The notes under the pieces were generated by a model that saw only the letters and a list, made by a program, of their open reading frames with translations, did no database searches and was not told the origin of the DNA. DNA of 14,776 nucleotides from Bordetella parapertussis (GTDB lineage Bacteria; Pseudomonadota; Gammaproteobacteria; Burkholderiales; Burkholderiaceae_B), in assembly GCA_945903445.1 (NCBI GenBank), contig CAMDNZ010000062.1, forward strand, positions 1 to 14,776, written 5' to 3'. Shown here in pieces: positions 6,788 to 13,135 of this stretch. Each line of letters starts with the position of its first letter. Position 1 is the stretch's first letter. A program made the translations under genes and the position numbers.

Positions 6788-7959
6788 GCCACGCACTGCA
6801 CACCGAAGTGGTGATCGTCGGCGGCGGCATCGTCGGCACCAGCACGGCGCTGTTCCTGCGGCGTTTGGGCGTACCGGTCGTGCTGCTGGAGCGCGACCAA
6901 TGCGGCGCCAAAGCCAGCGGCGTGAACTATGGTGGCGTGCGCCGCCAGGGTCGCAGCCGGGCGCAGATGCCGCTCACTCAGCGCGCTCAAGCGCTATGGG
7001 CGAACCTGCCCGAATTGATCGGCATCGATGGCGAATACGTTCGCTCGGGCCACATCAAGCTGGGTTTCGACGACCAGGACATGCAGGCGCTCACGCACTA
7101 TGCCGACAGCGTGCAAGACGCCGGACTCGATATCGAAATGCTGGGTGCCGCCGAAGTACGACGGCGCTTTCCCTGGATCGCCCATGCGGCAGGCGGCTCG
7201 TTCTGCCCGCAAGACGGTCACGCCAATCCTCGTCTGGTCTCGCCAGCGTTTGGCCGGGCCGCCCGCAAAGCAGGGGCAGACGTGCGCGAAGGCGAAGCCG
7301 TCACAGACATCGCGCACGACGGCGAACGATTCCAGATCGAAACGTCTGCAAACCTGCACCTATCGGCCAGAATCCTGGTCAATTGCGCGGGCGCCTGGGC
7401 GACCGAATTGGCGGCACGCTTAGGCGATATCGTGCCTGTCACCACCATTCATCCGCTCATGATGGTGACCGAGCCCTTAGCCCCCATCATGTCGATCAGC
7501 CTGGGTATTCAGGGCGGCGGCATTTATGCACGCCAGGTGGCCCGAGGCAATTGCGTGATCGGCGGCGGTCGGGGTGTGGCCACCAGCGCCGACTTCGCCC
7601 GCCCGCCCGCAGGCGCTGCGCTTCAGACCATGATGACGCATGCAACGAAACTGTTTCCCGACCTGCGCGGCGCACACGTCATCCGGTTCTGGAGCGGCAT
7701 GGAAGCCAACACGCCCGACCACGAGCCCATACTCGGGCCGTCCTCGAAGGTGCCGGGTTTGTTCCACGGCTTCGGATTCTCGGGCGCGGGTTTTCAGATC
7801 GGACCGGCCGCGGGCGAAGCCTTGGCGCAAACCATCGCACGCGGACACAGCGACATTTCTTTGGATGCCTTCGGCATCGAACGCTTTCAGCCGACGCCCA
7901 CGCGGCCCAAGCGCGCAGACCTCCCTCTCGTGAGCACTATCCTGGAGCATTCGCAATGA
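6784..7959 (+). CDS. FAD-dependent amine/amino-acid dehydrogenase catalytic subunit (DAO family, HcnC/OoxB/SoxB-like)
   Basis: This 391-residue protein of the D-amino-acid oxidase fold begins with the FAD motif VVIVGGGIVGTSTALFLRRL (9-28). It continues with VLLERDQCGAKASGVNYGGV and closes with HGFGFSGAGFQIGPAAG (about 328-344), the usual C-terminal flavin-contacting segment. In related complexes this subunit binds and oxidises the amine or amino-acid substrate and passes electrons to the alpha and [2Fe-2S] subunits. It starts inside the stop of the alpha subunit gene (ATGA overlap) and ends in another ATGA overlap with the binding-protein gene. No aminomethyltransferase, SoxD or SoxG gene is present, so this is not the folate-linked four-subunit sarcosine oxidase. 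Substrate candidates are opines, D-amino acids, N-alkyl amino acids or polyamine derivatives. Confidence 0.92.
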   Translation: MSHALHTEVVIVGGGIVGTSTALFLRRLGVPVVLLERDQCGAKASGVNYGGVRRQGRSRAQMPLTQRAQALWANLPELIGIDGEYVRSGHIKLGFDDQDMQALTHYADSVQDAGLDIEMLGAAEVRRRFPWIAHAAGGSFCPQDGHANPRLVSPAFGRAARKAGADVREGEAVTDIAHDGERFQIETSANLHLSARILVNCAGAWATELAARLGDIVPVTTIHPLMMVTEPLAPIMSISLGIQGGGIYARQVARGNCVIGGGRGVATSADFARPPAGAALQTMMTHATKLFPDLRGAHVIRFWSGMEANTPDHEPILGPSSKVPGLFHGFGFSGAGFQIGPAAGEALAQTIARGHSDISLDAFGIERFQPTPTRPKRADLPLVSTILEHSQ

Positions 7960-9029
7960 GCAAAATCCACAGTGATTTGCGTGGTGGACACGCCTTGTCC
8001 CGCCTGGCCTGCGGTGTCGCGCTGACCCTGGCCGCCGTCTCGGCGTCCGCCGCCGAGCCGAAGACGCTGTATATCGGTATGAACGGCGGCGACATGGAGC
8101 GCGCCTACACCCAGCATGTGTTCCCGGATTTCGAGCGCGCCCACAACGTCAAGATTGTGGTGGTGCCCGGCACCTCCACCGACGTGCTGGCCAAGGCCCA
8201 AGCCTATAAAGACAAGCCGCAAATGCACGTCATGTTCCTGGACGACGGCGTGATGTCGCGAGCGATTTCGATGGGCCTGTGCCAGAAGCTGCCGGACGAT
8301 CCGGTCTTGAAAGAGCTGTTTCCCACCGCCATCATGAAAGACGGCATGGCCGTAGGCATCGACGTGGGCATCACGGGCTTGGGCTACAACACCAAGATGT
8401 TTGCCGACAACAAATGGCCTGCACCAACCTCCTGGATGGATCTGGCCGATCCGAAGTTCAAGCGTCGCGTAGTGTTCCAGTCGGCAGCGTCCAGTTCCTT
8501 CGGCCTGCACGGCTTTTTGATGTTCAATCGCATTCAGGGCGGTAGCGAGAAAGACACCGCGCCGGGCTTCAAGGCGTGGGCCGACACCATCGGACCCAAT
8601 GTACTGGAATACATCCCCAACTCGGCCAAGCTGGCGGAAATGGCACAAAACGGCGAAGCCGCGATATTTCCGTTGACGCCCACCAGCGTGGCGCGTCTCC
8701 AGAAACGCGACCTGCCGGTCGGCTACGCTCATCCCAAGGAAGGCGGTGTGATTCTGATGGTGGGCGAATGCGTGATCGCCAACAACTCGGAGCCCGAGCT
8801 GGCGAACAAACTGGCGCTGCATCTGCTGTCGGCGGATTCGCAAACCAAGGCGCTGGAGTTTGCCGGTCAGTTTCCGTCCAACCGAAACGTCAAGCCGATC
8901 GCGGGTCAGGAAGCCGATTTCAAGCGAACCCAGGACTACATCGAGCGTTCGGTCATTCTGGATTGGGACGTGATCAATGCGACACGGCCCGCTTTTAACG
9001 CGAAGTGGAACCGAGAAATCGAGCGTTAA
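7956..9029 (+). CDS. Periplasmic substrate-binding protein of the ABC importer (PotD-like)
   Basis: This 357-residue binding protein has a Sec signal peptide: a basic N-region with Arg9 and Arg16, a hydrophobic core at 17-29 (LACGVALTLAAVS) and a likely cut after ASA near residue 32, giving a mature start at AEPKTLYIGMN. Cys19 precedes the core and has no lipobox, so it is probably not a lipoprotein. The mature chain has the type II binding fold of extracellular solute-binding family 1/8 proteins, with features such as GIDVGITGLGYNTKMFADNK and PTSWMDLADPKFKRRVVFQS. I set the start at the ATG overlapping the previous stop (ATGA); TGGAG lies 8 nt upstream. It is the last gene of the operon, directly before a terminator. 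The ligand cannot be predicted from these residues. Confidence 0.93.
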   Translation: MSKIHSDLRGGHALSRLACGVALTLAAVSASAAEPKTLYIGMNGGDMERAYTQHVFPDFERAHNVKIVVVPGTSTDVLAKAQAYKDKPQMHVMFLDDGVMSRAISMGLCQKLPDDPVLKELFPTAIMKDGMAVGIDVGITGLGYNTKMFADNKWPAPTSWMDLADPKFKRRVVFQSAASSSFGLHGFLMFNRIQGGSEKDTAPGFKAWADTIGPNVLEYIPNSAKLAEMAQNGEAAIFPLTPTSVARLQKRDLPVGYAHPKEGGVILMVGECVIANNSEPELANKLALHLLSADSQTKALEFAGQFPSNRNVKPIAGQEADFKRTQDYIERSVILDWDVINATRPAFNAKWNREIER

Positions 9030-9033
9030 CGAC

Positions 9034-9068
9034 AAAACGCGGCGATCTGTTGTCGATCGCCGCGTTTT
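9034..9068. terminator. Bidirectional intrinsic terminator
   Basis: AAAACGCGGCGATC (9034-9047) and GATCGCCGCGTTTT (9055-9068) form a perfect 14-bp stem with a 7-nt loop. Read on the plus strand it ends in four T just after the binding-protein stop. Read on the minus strand it also ends in four T, just beyond the end of the convergent gene at 9140. It should terminate both transcripts. Nothing else is seen between 9069 and 9139. Confidence 0.88.
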
Positions 9069-9139
9069 CCCTATCTATGCCGCCACGTCCTAGCCGCTGC
9101 CGCGACCATCGCCATACCGCCTTCGCACGCTTGAATTCA

Positions 9140-9820
9140 CTATGCCGCTGCGGTGGACATCGCGCCAAGCGGCAGAGCATCCGACACGGTCGCACCTGCG
9201 GGCGAATTCGCCTCAAGCAAGCGACTCACCAATCGGCACAGACCACGATCTTCGATGCCATGCTCATGCAAAGCAGCGTGCGTGTGCAGCACATAATCCA
9301 GGCATCTTCCGGACATGCCGACGGCGCGGCGAATGACTGCCAGCAAGTGATCTTCCGCCAGCTCGCCGGTGTAATGCGTGCATTGGCGATTCAGGAGAAA
9401 CGCCAGTGCCTGAACGCTGTTCTGGCCGTCGCAGCATCGCACCCAACGCGGCACATAGGCCCCGGCGCGCATCTCGCGCACCCATAGCGCTTCGAAAGTT
9501 TCCCGCACTCGCGCAGCCGCGACCCGGTAGGCGACGCCCGGACAAGAGCCGCCGCGATTCAATCCGAACACCACGCCGGGATCGTCGAGCGAACCGCGAT
9601 GATCGTGCGACCACAGACACAGCTCGCGGTGATAGCCACGCAGGATGACCCGGCGGCGCTCGACCCATTCGAAACTCGGACGCCAGATGAGTGAGCCGTA
9701 GGCAAACACCCAGAGGTCGTCTACCCCATTCCAGTTGGACAGGCTGTGCGAGAGATTCTCGCTAAAAAATTGATCCGGGCACTCGCTACCCGGTATGGCT
9801 GCTGATCCCACGCCCTGCAA
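9140..9820 (-). CDS. chaC: ChaC-like gamma-glutamylcyclotransferase
   Basis: This family of cytoplasmic enzymes cleaves gamma-glutamyl peptides, chiefly glutathione, to 5-oxoproline and Cys-Gly. The hallmark VFAYGSLIWRPSF is at residues 38-50 and the likely catalytic Glu is in VREMRAGAYVPRWV (E116). Total length is 226 residues, usual for bacterial ChaC. No ATG is available for the N-terminus. The reported start is a TTG at 9820-9818, but a GTG at 9811-9809 has AAGGA 9 nt upstream and is at least as likely, giving 223 residues. The first 35 residues ahead of the YGSL motif look unconserved. The gene stands alone, facing the importer operon's terminator. The 159-bp gap to mutT contains a short inverted repeat GATCA-N6-TGATC (9876-9891), which may be regulatory. 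Confidence 0.87.
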   Translation of the reverse strand: MQGVGSAAIPGSECPDQFFSENLSHSLSNWNGVDDLWVFAYGSLIWRPSFEWVERRRVILRGYHRELCLWSHDHRGSLDDPGVVFGLNRGGSCPGVAYRVAAARVRETFEALWVREMRAGAYVPRWVRCCDGQNSVQALAFLLNRQCTHYTGELAEDHLLAVIRRAVGMSGRCLDYVLHTHAALHEHGIEDRGLCRLVSRLLEANSPAGATVSDALPLGAMSTAAA

Positions 9821-9940
9821 TCCTTTGTCGATTCTGGCGACAGTGGGCGCGGCGTGCGCCTACATCTTTGTCACCGATCATGACATTGATCCTACGCCCA
9901 TGCCATCGACCAATCAATGCTGCAAGCCGCAACACCGCAA

Positions 9941-9984
9941 TGTAGCGCTATCGCGGGCCGCTTGGGCGTAGCGTCGGCGCTACA
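9941..9984 (-). other. Nested inverted repeats at the 3' end of mutT, possible terminator or mRNA end structure
   Basis: In the minus-strand transcript, TGTAGCGC (9984-9977) includes the mutT stop codon. It can pair with CGCTAC at 9973-9968 (6 bp, 4-nt loop) or with GCGCTACA at 9948-9941 (8 bp, 28-nt loop). The two pairings exclude each other. No T-run follows, so this is not a textbook intrinsic terminator, but it may stabilise or define the 3' end of the argJ-mutT transcript. Confidence 0.4.
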
Positions 9985-10966
9985 CCAGACCGCGAATACC
10001 CGCCACGCCATGGGCACCCGCGGCCTGCGCCGCAGCTAAGGTGTCCCGCGACTGCCCGCCAACGGCATAAGCGGGCAAGCCCGCATCCACCAGTATCGAC
10101 GTAAATCCGTCCCACCCCATACCGGCTTCTCCCGGATGGCTGGGCGTGGCCGCCACATGGCCGGCCACCACGAAATCGGCTTCCAGGCGCCGGGCGACAG
10201 CCACTTCAGCCGTCGAGTGAACCGACACGCCCAACAACGCATGCTCGGGCAAGGTCGCCAAAAGCGCCGAGCGTGCCTGAGCTTCGCTTTCCCGCTGGGC
10301 ATCGGCAGCACGCAAATGCAGGCCATCGGCTTCGTGCGACCATGCCCACGGATGCAGGCTGTTGACCAGCAGTCGCGCACCCGCCGCCCGGCACCGTGCC
10401 AGCACTCGATCGAACGCGGTACGCAGCGACGGCGCATCCACGCCCTCGGACCAGGCCGGCTCTCTGAACTGCACCAGGCGCAAGCCATCGGCCAGCGCCC
10501 GGTCGAGCCTGAGCAGGTAGGCCGGCAAGTGCTCGGGGCCTCGAATATCGGTGATGCCGTAGCCGTTTGGCAGATGCAGCCAGCGCAACACGGGCAAGGT
10601 CGCGGGCAACAGGTCGCCCACGCGATGGGCATCAGATGGATGAACCCACGCCAAGGCCTGCGACTCTAGGCCCTGCGGCTCGCCCGTCCACGCCGTCACC
10701 CGCCAGAACGACAGCCTGACGGTCTTCTCCGGGTAGGCATGTACGTAGGTCACCCAAGGCGTGGCCTCGGTCACGGTGATGCCGATCTCTTCCTGCAACT
10801 CGCGCGTTAGCGCCTGCAAGATGGTCTCGCCCGGTTCGACCTTGCCGCCGGGTAGCTCCCACCACCCCGGCCACGGTTTGCCCACCGGCCGCTGGCCGAG
10901 CAAGACTTGCCCGTCGGACCGCAAAATCACACCAGCCGCCACGTCGATGACACGCGTATCAGTCAT
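9980..10966 (-). CDS. mutT: MutT-type Nudix hydrolase fused to a ThiE-like domain
   Basis: The 328-residue protein has two domains. The N-terminal Nudix domain (1-130) contains an intact Nudix box from G41 to I63: G-x5-E47-x7-R55-E-x-x-E59-E60-x-G62. It is expected to hydrolyse oxidised dGTP (8-oxo-dGTP), preventing mutations. The C-terminal part (about 135-328) resembles thiamine-phosphate synthase: ITDIRGPEHL, VQFREP, ADGLHLRAADA, GVSVHSTAEV, ADFVVAGHVAATPSHPG and AVGGQSRDTLAAAQAAGAHG. Several residues that ThiE uses for catalysis are changed, so it may not make thiamine phosphate. This fusion is known from many proteobacteria. The ATG at 10966 lies inside the end of the DUF815 gene (8-nt overlap), indicating coupled translation. 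Confidence 0.92.
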   Translation of the reverse strand: MTDTRVIDVAAGVILRSDGQVLLGQRPVGKPWPGWWELPGGKVEPGETILQALTRELQEEIGITVTEATPWVTYVHAYPEKTVRLSFWRVTAWTGEPQGLESQALAWVHPSDAHRVGDLLPATLPVLRWLHLPNGYGITDIRGPEHLPAYLLRLDRALADGLRLVQFREPAWSEGVDAPSLRTAFDRVLARCRAAGARLLVNSLHPWAWSHEADGLHLRAADAQRESEAQARSALLATLPEHALLGVSVHSTAEVAVARRLEADFVVAGHVAATPSHPGEAGMGWDGFTSILVDAGLPAYAVGGQSRDTLAAAQAAGAHGVAGIRGLV

Positions 10967-11825
10967 GTTGTGCCGCCCAGTCGCGTGCGAACTGCTGCGC
11001 CACCCGTCCCGACCGCGAGCCGCGCTCTAAAGCCCATTGCAGCGCGGGCAAGCGGCACCCGTCGATCGCTTCCTGCCTGCAACCCAAGCTGCGCAACCAG
11101 TGGTGCACGATATCCAGATAGTCGTCTTGTTTGAATGGATAGAACGACAGCCAGATGCCGAACCGCTCGGACAGCGATATCTTCTCCTCGACGGTCTCGC
11201 CGGGATGAATCTCGCCATCGGACTGGTGTTGCGCCTGAAGGTTTTCGCTCATGTATTCCGGCATCAGATGACGCCGATTGGACGTTGCATACACCAGCAC
11301 GTTTTCGCCCGACGCCGACACCGAACCGTCCAACACCGATTTGAGCGCTTTATAGCCCGCTTCGCCTTCCTCGAACGACAGGTCGTCGCAAAACACGATG
11401 AAGCGTTCCGCACGCTCGGCCACCAGGGCGACGATATCGGGCAAATCGCCCAGGTCGCTTTTGTCGACCTCGACGACCCGCAGGCCCTGTTCGCCATAAG
11501 CCCCCAGCATGGCTTTGACCAGCGAACTCTTGCCAGTGCCGCGCGCGCCGGTCATCAACACATTGTTCGCGGGACGACCATGCAGGAACTGCACGGTATT
11601 GCGATCGATGATGGCTTTTTGCCGATCGACATGCTGCAAGTCGCTCGTCGTGATGGTGGCCACATGGCGCACCGCATCCAGCCACCCCTGCGCACCGCGC
11701 TTGCGCCACCGAAAGGCGTGCGCGGTCCAGTCGATGACGGGCGGCGCAGGCGGCAGCCATGCCTCGAGTTGCAGCAGCACCCGTTCGGCGCGCTCGACTA
11801 ACCGGGTCAGATCGGGAGAAGACAA
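10959..11825 (-). CDS. AAA-type ATPase of the DUF815 family
   Basis: This 288-residue protein has Walker A GARGTGKS (93-100), Walker B FIVFCDDLSF (142-151), a sensor-like VYATSNRRHLMPE (178-190) and the family segment SLSERFGIWLSFYPF (217-231). These identify a DUF815 ATP-binding protein of unknown role. The start is a TTG at 11825-11823, supported by an ideal AAGGAG 6 nt upstream, with no usable ATG nearby. That Shine-Dalgarno overlaps the argJ stop codon, and the gene ends 8 nt inside mutT, so all three genes are translationally coupled. DUF815 ATPases are widely found beside argJ and mutT in betaproteobacteria, but the link is not explained. No signal peptide or membrane segment is seen. 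Confidence 0.9.
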   Translation of the reverse strand: MSSPDLTRLVERAERVLLQLEAWLPPAPPVIDWTAHAFRWRKRGAQGWLDAVRHVATITTSDLQHVDRQKAIIDRNTVQFLHGRPANNVLMTGARGTGKSSLVKAMLGAYGEQGLRVVEVDKSDLGDLPDIVALVAERAERFIVFCDDLSFEEGEAGYKALKSVLDGSVSASGENVLVYATSNRRHLMPEYMSENLQAQHQSDGEIHPGETVEEKISLSERFGIWLSFYPFKQDDYLDIVHHWLRSLGCRQEAIDGCRLPALQWALERGSRSGRVAQQFARDWAAQHD

Positions 11826-11831
11826 GCGCGA

Positions 11832-11837
11832 CTCCTT
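11832..11837 (-). promoter_or_regulatory. Shine-Dalgarno that fixes the TTG start of the DUF815 gene
   Basis: On the minus strand AAGGAG lies 6 nt before the TTG at 11825-11823 and shares bases with the argJ TAA stop (11838-11836). It is the main evidence that translation begins at a rare TTG codon and is coupled to the end of argJ. Confidence 0.7.
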
Positions 11838-13062
11838 AAGACCGGTAGTCGGCGTTGATGCTCACATACTCATGCGAAAAGTCGCAGGTGTAGACGGTCT
11901 CCGACACCGCGCCACGCCCCAACCCCACCCGCACCAGAATCTCGGCTTGCTTCATCACCCGCTGGCCCTCGGCTTCTTGATAGGCCGGGTTGCGGCCACC
12001 GCGCTCGGCCACCAGCACGTCGTCCAACCACAGGCGGATATTGGACACGTCCAGATCGTCGATGCCGGCGTAGCCGACCGCTGCCAGAATCCGGCCCAGA
12101 TTAGGGTCGGAGGCAAAAAACGCGGTCTTGACCAGCGGCGAATGGGCGATGGCATAGGCGACTTTCAGTGCCTCGTCCTGCGTGCCGGCCTCTTCCACCT
12201 GGATGGTCATGAATTTGGTCGCACCCTCGGCGTCGCGCACGATCTTGGTGGCCAATTCGGTTGCCGCCGATGCCAGCGCGGCGCGCAAGTCGGCATAGTC
12301 GGGATGGCTGATGCTGTCGATCTGCACACCGCTTTGGCCCGTGGCCATGACGATGAACGAGTCGTTGGTGGAGGTGTCGCCATCGACCGTGATGCGGTTG
12401 AAGGACACGTCGGCGATTTCACGTGCCAGATCGTTCAGCAGAGATTGAGCGATGCCCGCATCGGTACCTAAAAATCCCAGCATGGTGGCCATGTTCGGGC
12501 GAATCATGCCAGCGCCTTTGCTCACGCCGGTCATGACGATTTCGGTGCCACCCAGCTTCACCTTGCGCGATACGATCTTCGGCAAGGTGTCGGTGGTCAT
12601 GATGCCGTGAGCGGCATCTTTCCAGTGATCGGCGGCAACATGCGCCAGCGCGGCAGGCAAGCCAGCGGTCAGACGGTCGATGGGCAGGGGTTCGAGAATG
12701 ACGCCGGTCGAAAACGGCAAAATCTGTTGCGCTTCGACACCCAGCAACTCACCCAGCGCCTCGCAGGTTTGCTGCGCGTGGCGGTAGCCCGACTCGCCCG
12801 TGCCTGCATTGGCGTTGCCGGTGTTGATGACCAGCGCAGTAATGGGGCATCCCGTCGCCAGATGGGCCTCGCACAACTGAACCGGTGCCGCACGGAAGCG
12901 GTTGCGCGTGAACACACCCGCGACCGTGGTGCCCGGCGCCAGCCGGAAAACGGTCAGGTCGCGCCGGTTGGCTTTGCGGATACCGGCTTCGGCCACGCCG
13001 ATCTCGATGCCGGGAACGGCAAGAATATCGGCGTCGGCGGGGATCTGAAGATTAACTGCCAT
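11836..13062 (-). CDS. argJ: Bifunctional ornithine acetyltransferase / N-acetylglutamate synthase
   Basis: ArgJ moves the acetyl group from N-acetylornithine to glutamate, recycling it in arginine synthesis, and the bifunctional form can also use acetyl-CoA. The 408-residue length is normal. The self-cleavage site lies in KGAGMIRPNMATMLGFLGTD: the chain is cut between Ala192 and Thr193, and Thr193 becomes the nucleophile. Other landmarks are VINTGNANAGTGE (78-90), GIMTTDTLPK (153-162) and the C-terminal segment YTCDFSHEYVSINADYRS. GGGAG lies 5 nt before the ATG at 13062. It is the first gene of the argJ - DUF815 - mutT unit. Sequence alone does not show whether the acetyl-CoA activity is present, though the NMATMLGF context is common in bifunctional enzymes. 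Confidence 0.97.
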   Translation of the reverse strand: MAVNLQIPADADILAVPGIEIGVAEAGIRKANRRDLTVFRLAPGTTVAGVFTRNRFRAAPVQLCEAHLATGCPITALVINTGNANAGTGESGYRHAQQTCEALGELLGVEAQQILPFSTGVILEPLPIDRLTAGLPAALAHVAADHWKDAAHGIMTTDTLPKIVSRKVKLGGTEIVMTGVSKGAGMIRPNMATMLGFLGTDAGIAQSLLNDLAREIADVSFNRITVDGDTSTNDSFIVMATGQSGVQIDSISHPDYADLRAALASAATELATKIVRDAEGATKFMTIQVEEAGTQDEALKVAYAIAHSPLVKTAFFASDPNLGRILAAVGYAGIDDLDVSNIRLWLDDVLVAERGGRNPAYQEAEGQRVMKQAEILVRVGLGRGAVSETVYTCDFSHEYVSINADYRS

Positions 13063-13083
13063 GAATGCTCCCGAGAGTCAGGG

Positions 13084-13108
13084 AATGCGTTGCGGGTAAA
13101 CACGCATT
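13084..13108. promoter_or_regulatory. Inverted repeat in the argJ promoter region
   Basis: AATGCGT (13084-13090) and ACGCATT (13102-13108) are perfect 7-bp arms separated by 11 nt, with centres 18 bp apart. The repeat overlaps the candidate argJ -10 and expected transcription start. It could be an operator for a repressor, or fold as a leader hairpin. It does not clearly match the E. coli ArgR box. Confidence 0.35.
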
Positions 13109-13114
13109 ATTCCA
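13106..13114 (-). promoter_or_regulatory. Candidate extended -10 promoter of argJ
   Basis: On the minus strand TGG-AATAAT matches an extended -10 (TGn plus five of six bases of TATAAT), about 45 bp upstream of the argJ ATG. The -35 region (around GTGCAA, 17 bp upstream) is poor, which extended -10 promoters tolerate. The intergenic gap (13063-13135) is just large enough to hold a promoter separate from the efflux operon. Confidence 0.33.
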
Positions 13115-13135
13115 CTGATACCTCTGGCTTGCACA

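Noticed and set aside
6624..7955. A long open frame joined in phase to the binding-protein gene, giving an 801-residue reading
   Set aside because: It lies in another frame of the two dehydrogenase genes, is extremely Arg-rich and has no domain. The binding protein has its own signal peptide and start at 7956.
5032..7959. Naming the three genes hcnABC (cyanide synthase) or soxBDA (sarcosine oxidase)
   Set aside because: The domain plan is shared by several enzymes. The operon context is nutrient uptake, and there is no folate-binding GCV_T domain, SoxD or SoxG. The substrate is left open.
5032..7959. D-hydroxyproline catabolism
   Set aside because: A heteromeric dehydrogenase of this type acts in that pathway, but no epimerase, deaminase or semialdehyde dehydrogenase gene is present in the window. 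It remains possible but unsupported.
11037..11801. A 254-codon plus-strand open frame opposite the DUF815 gene
   Set aside because: It is an antisense shadow of an ATPase gene with intact Walker motifs and coupled starts and stops.
13084..13114. ArgR box upstream of argJ
   Set aside because: The repeat does not match the 18-bp TGAATAWWWATTCA-type arginine box well enough.
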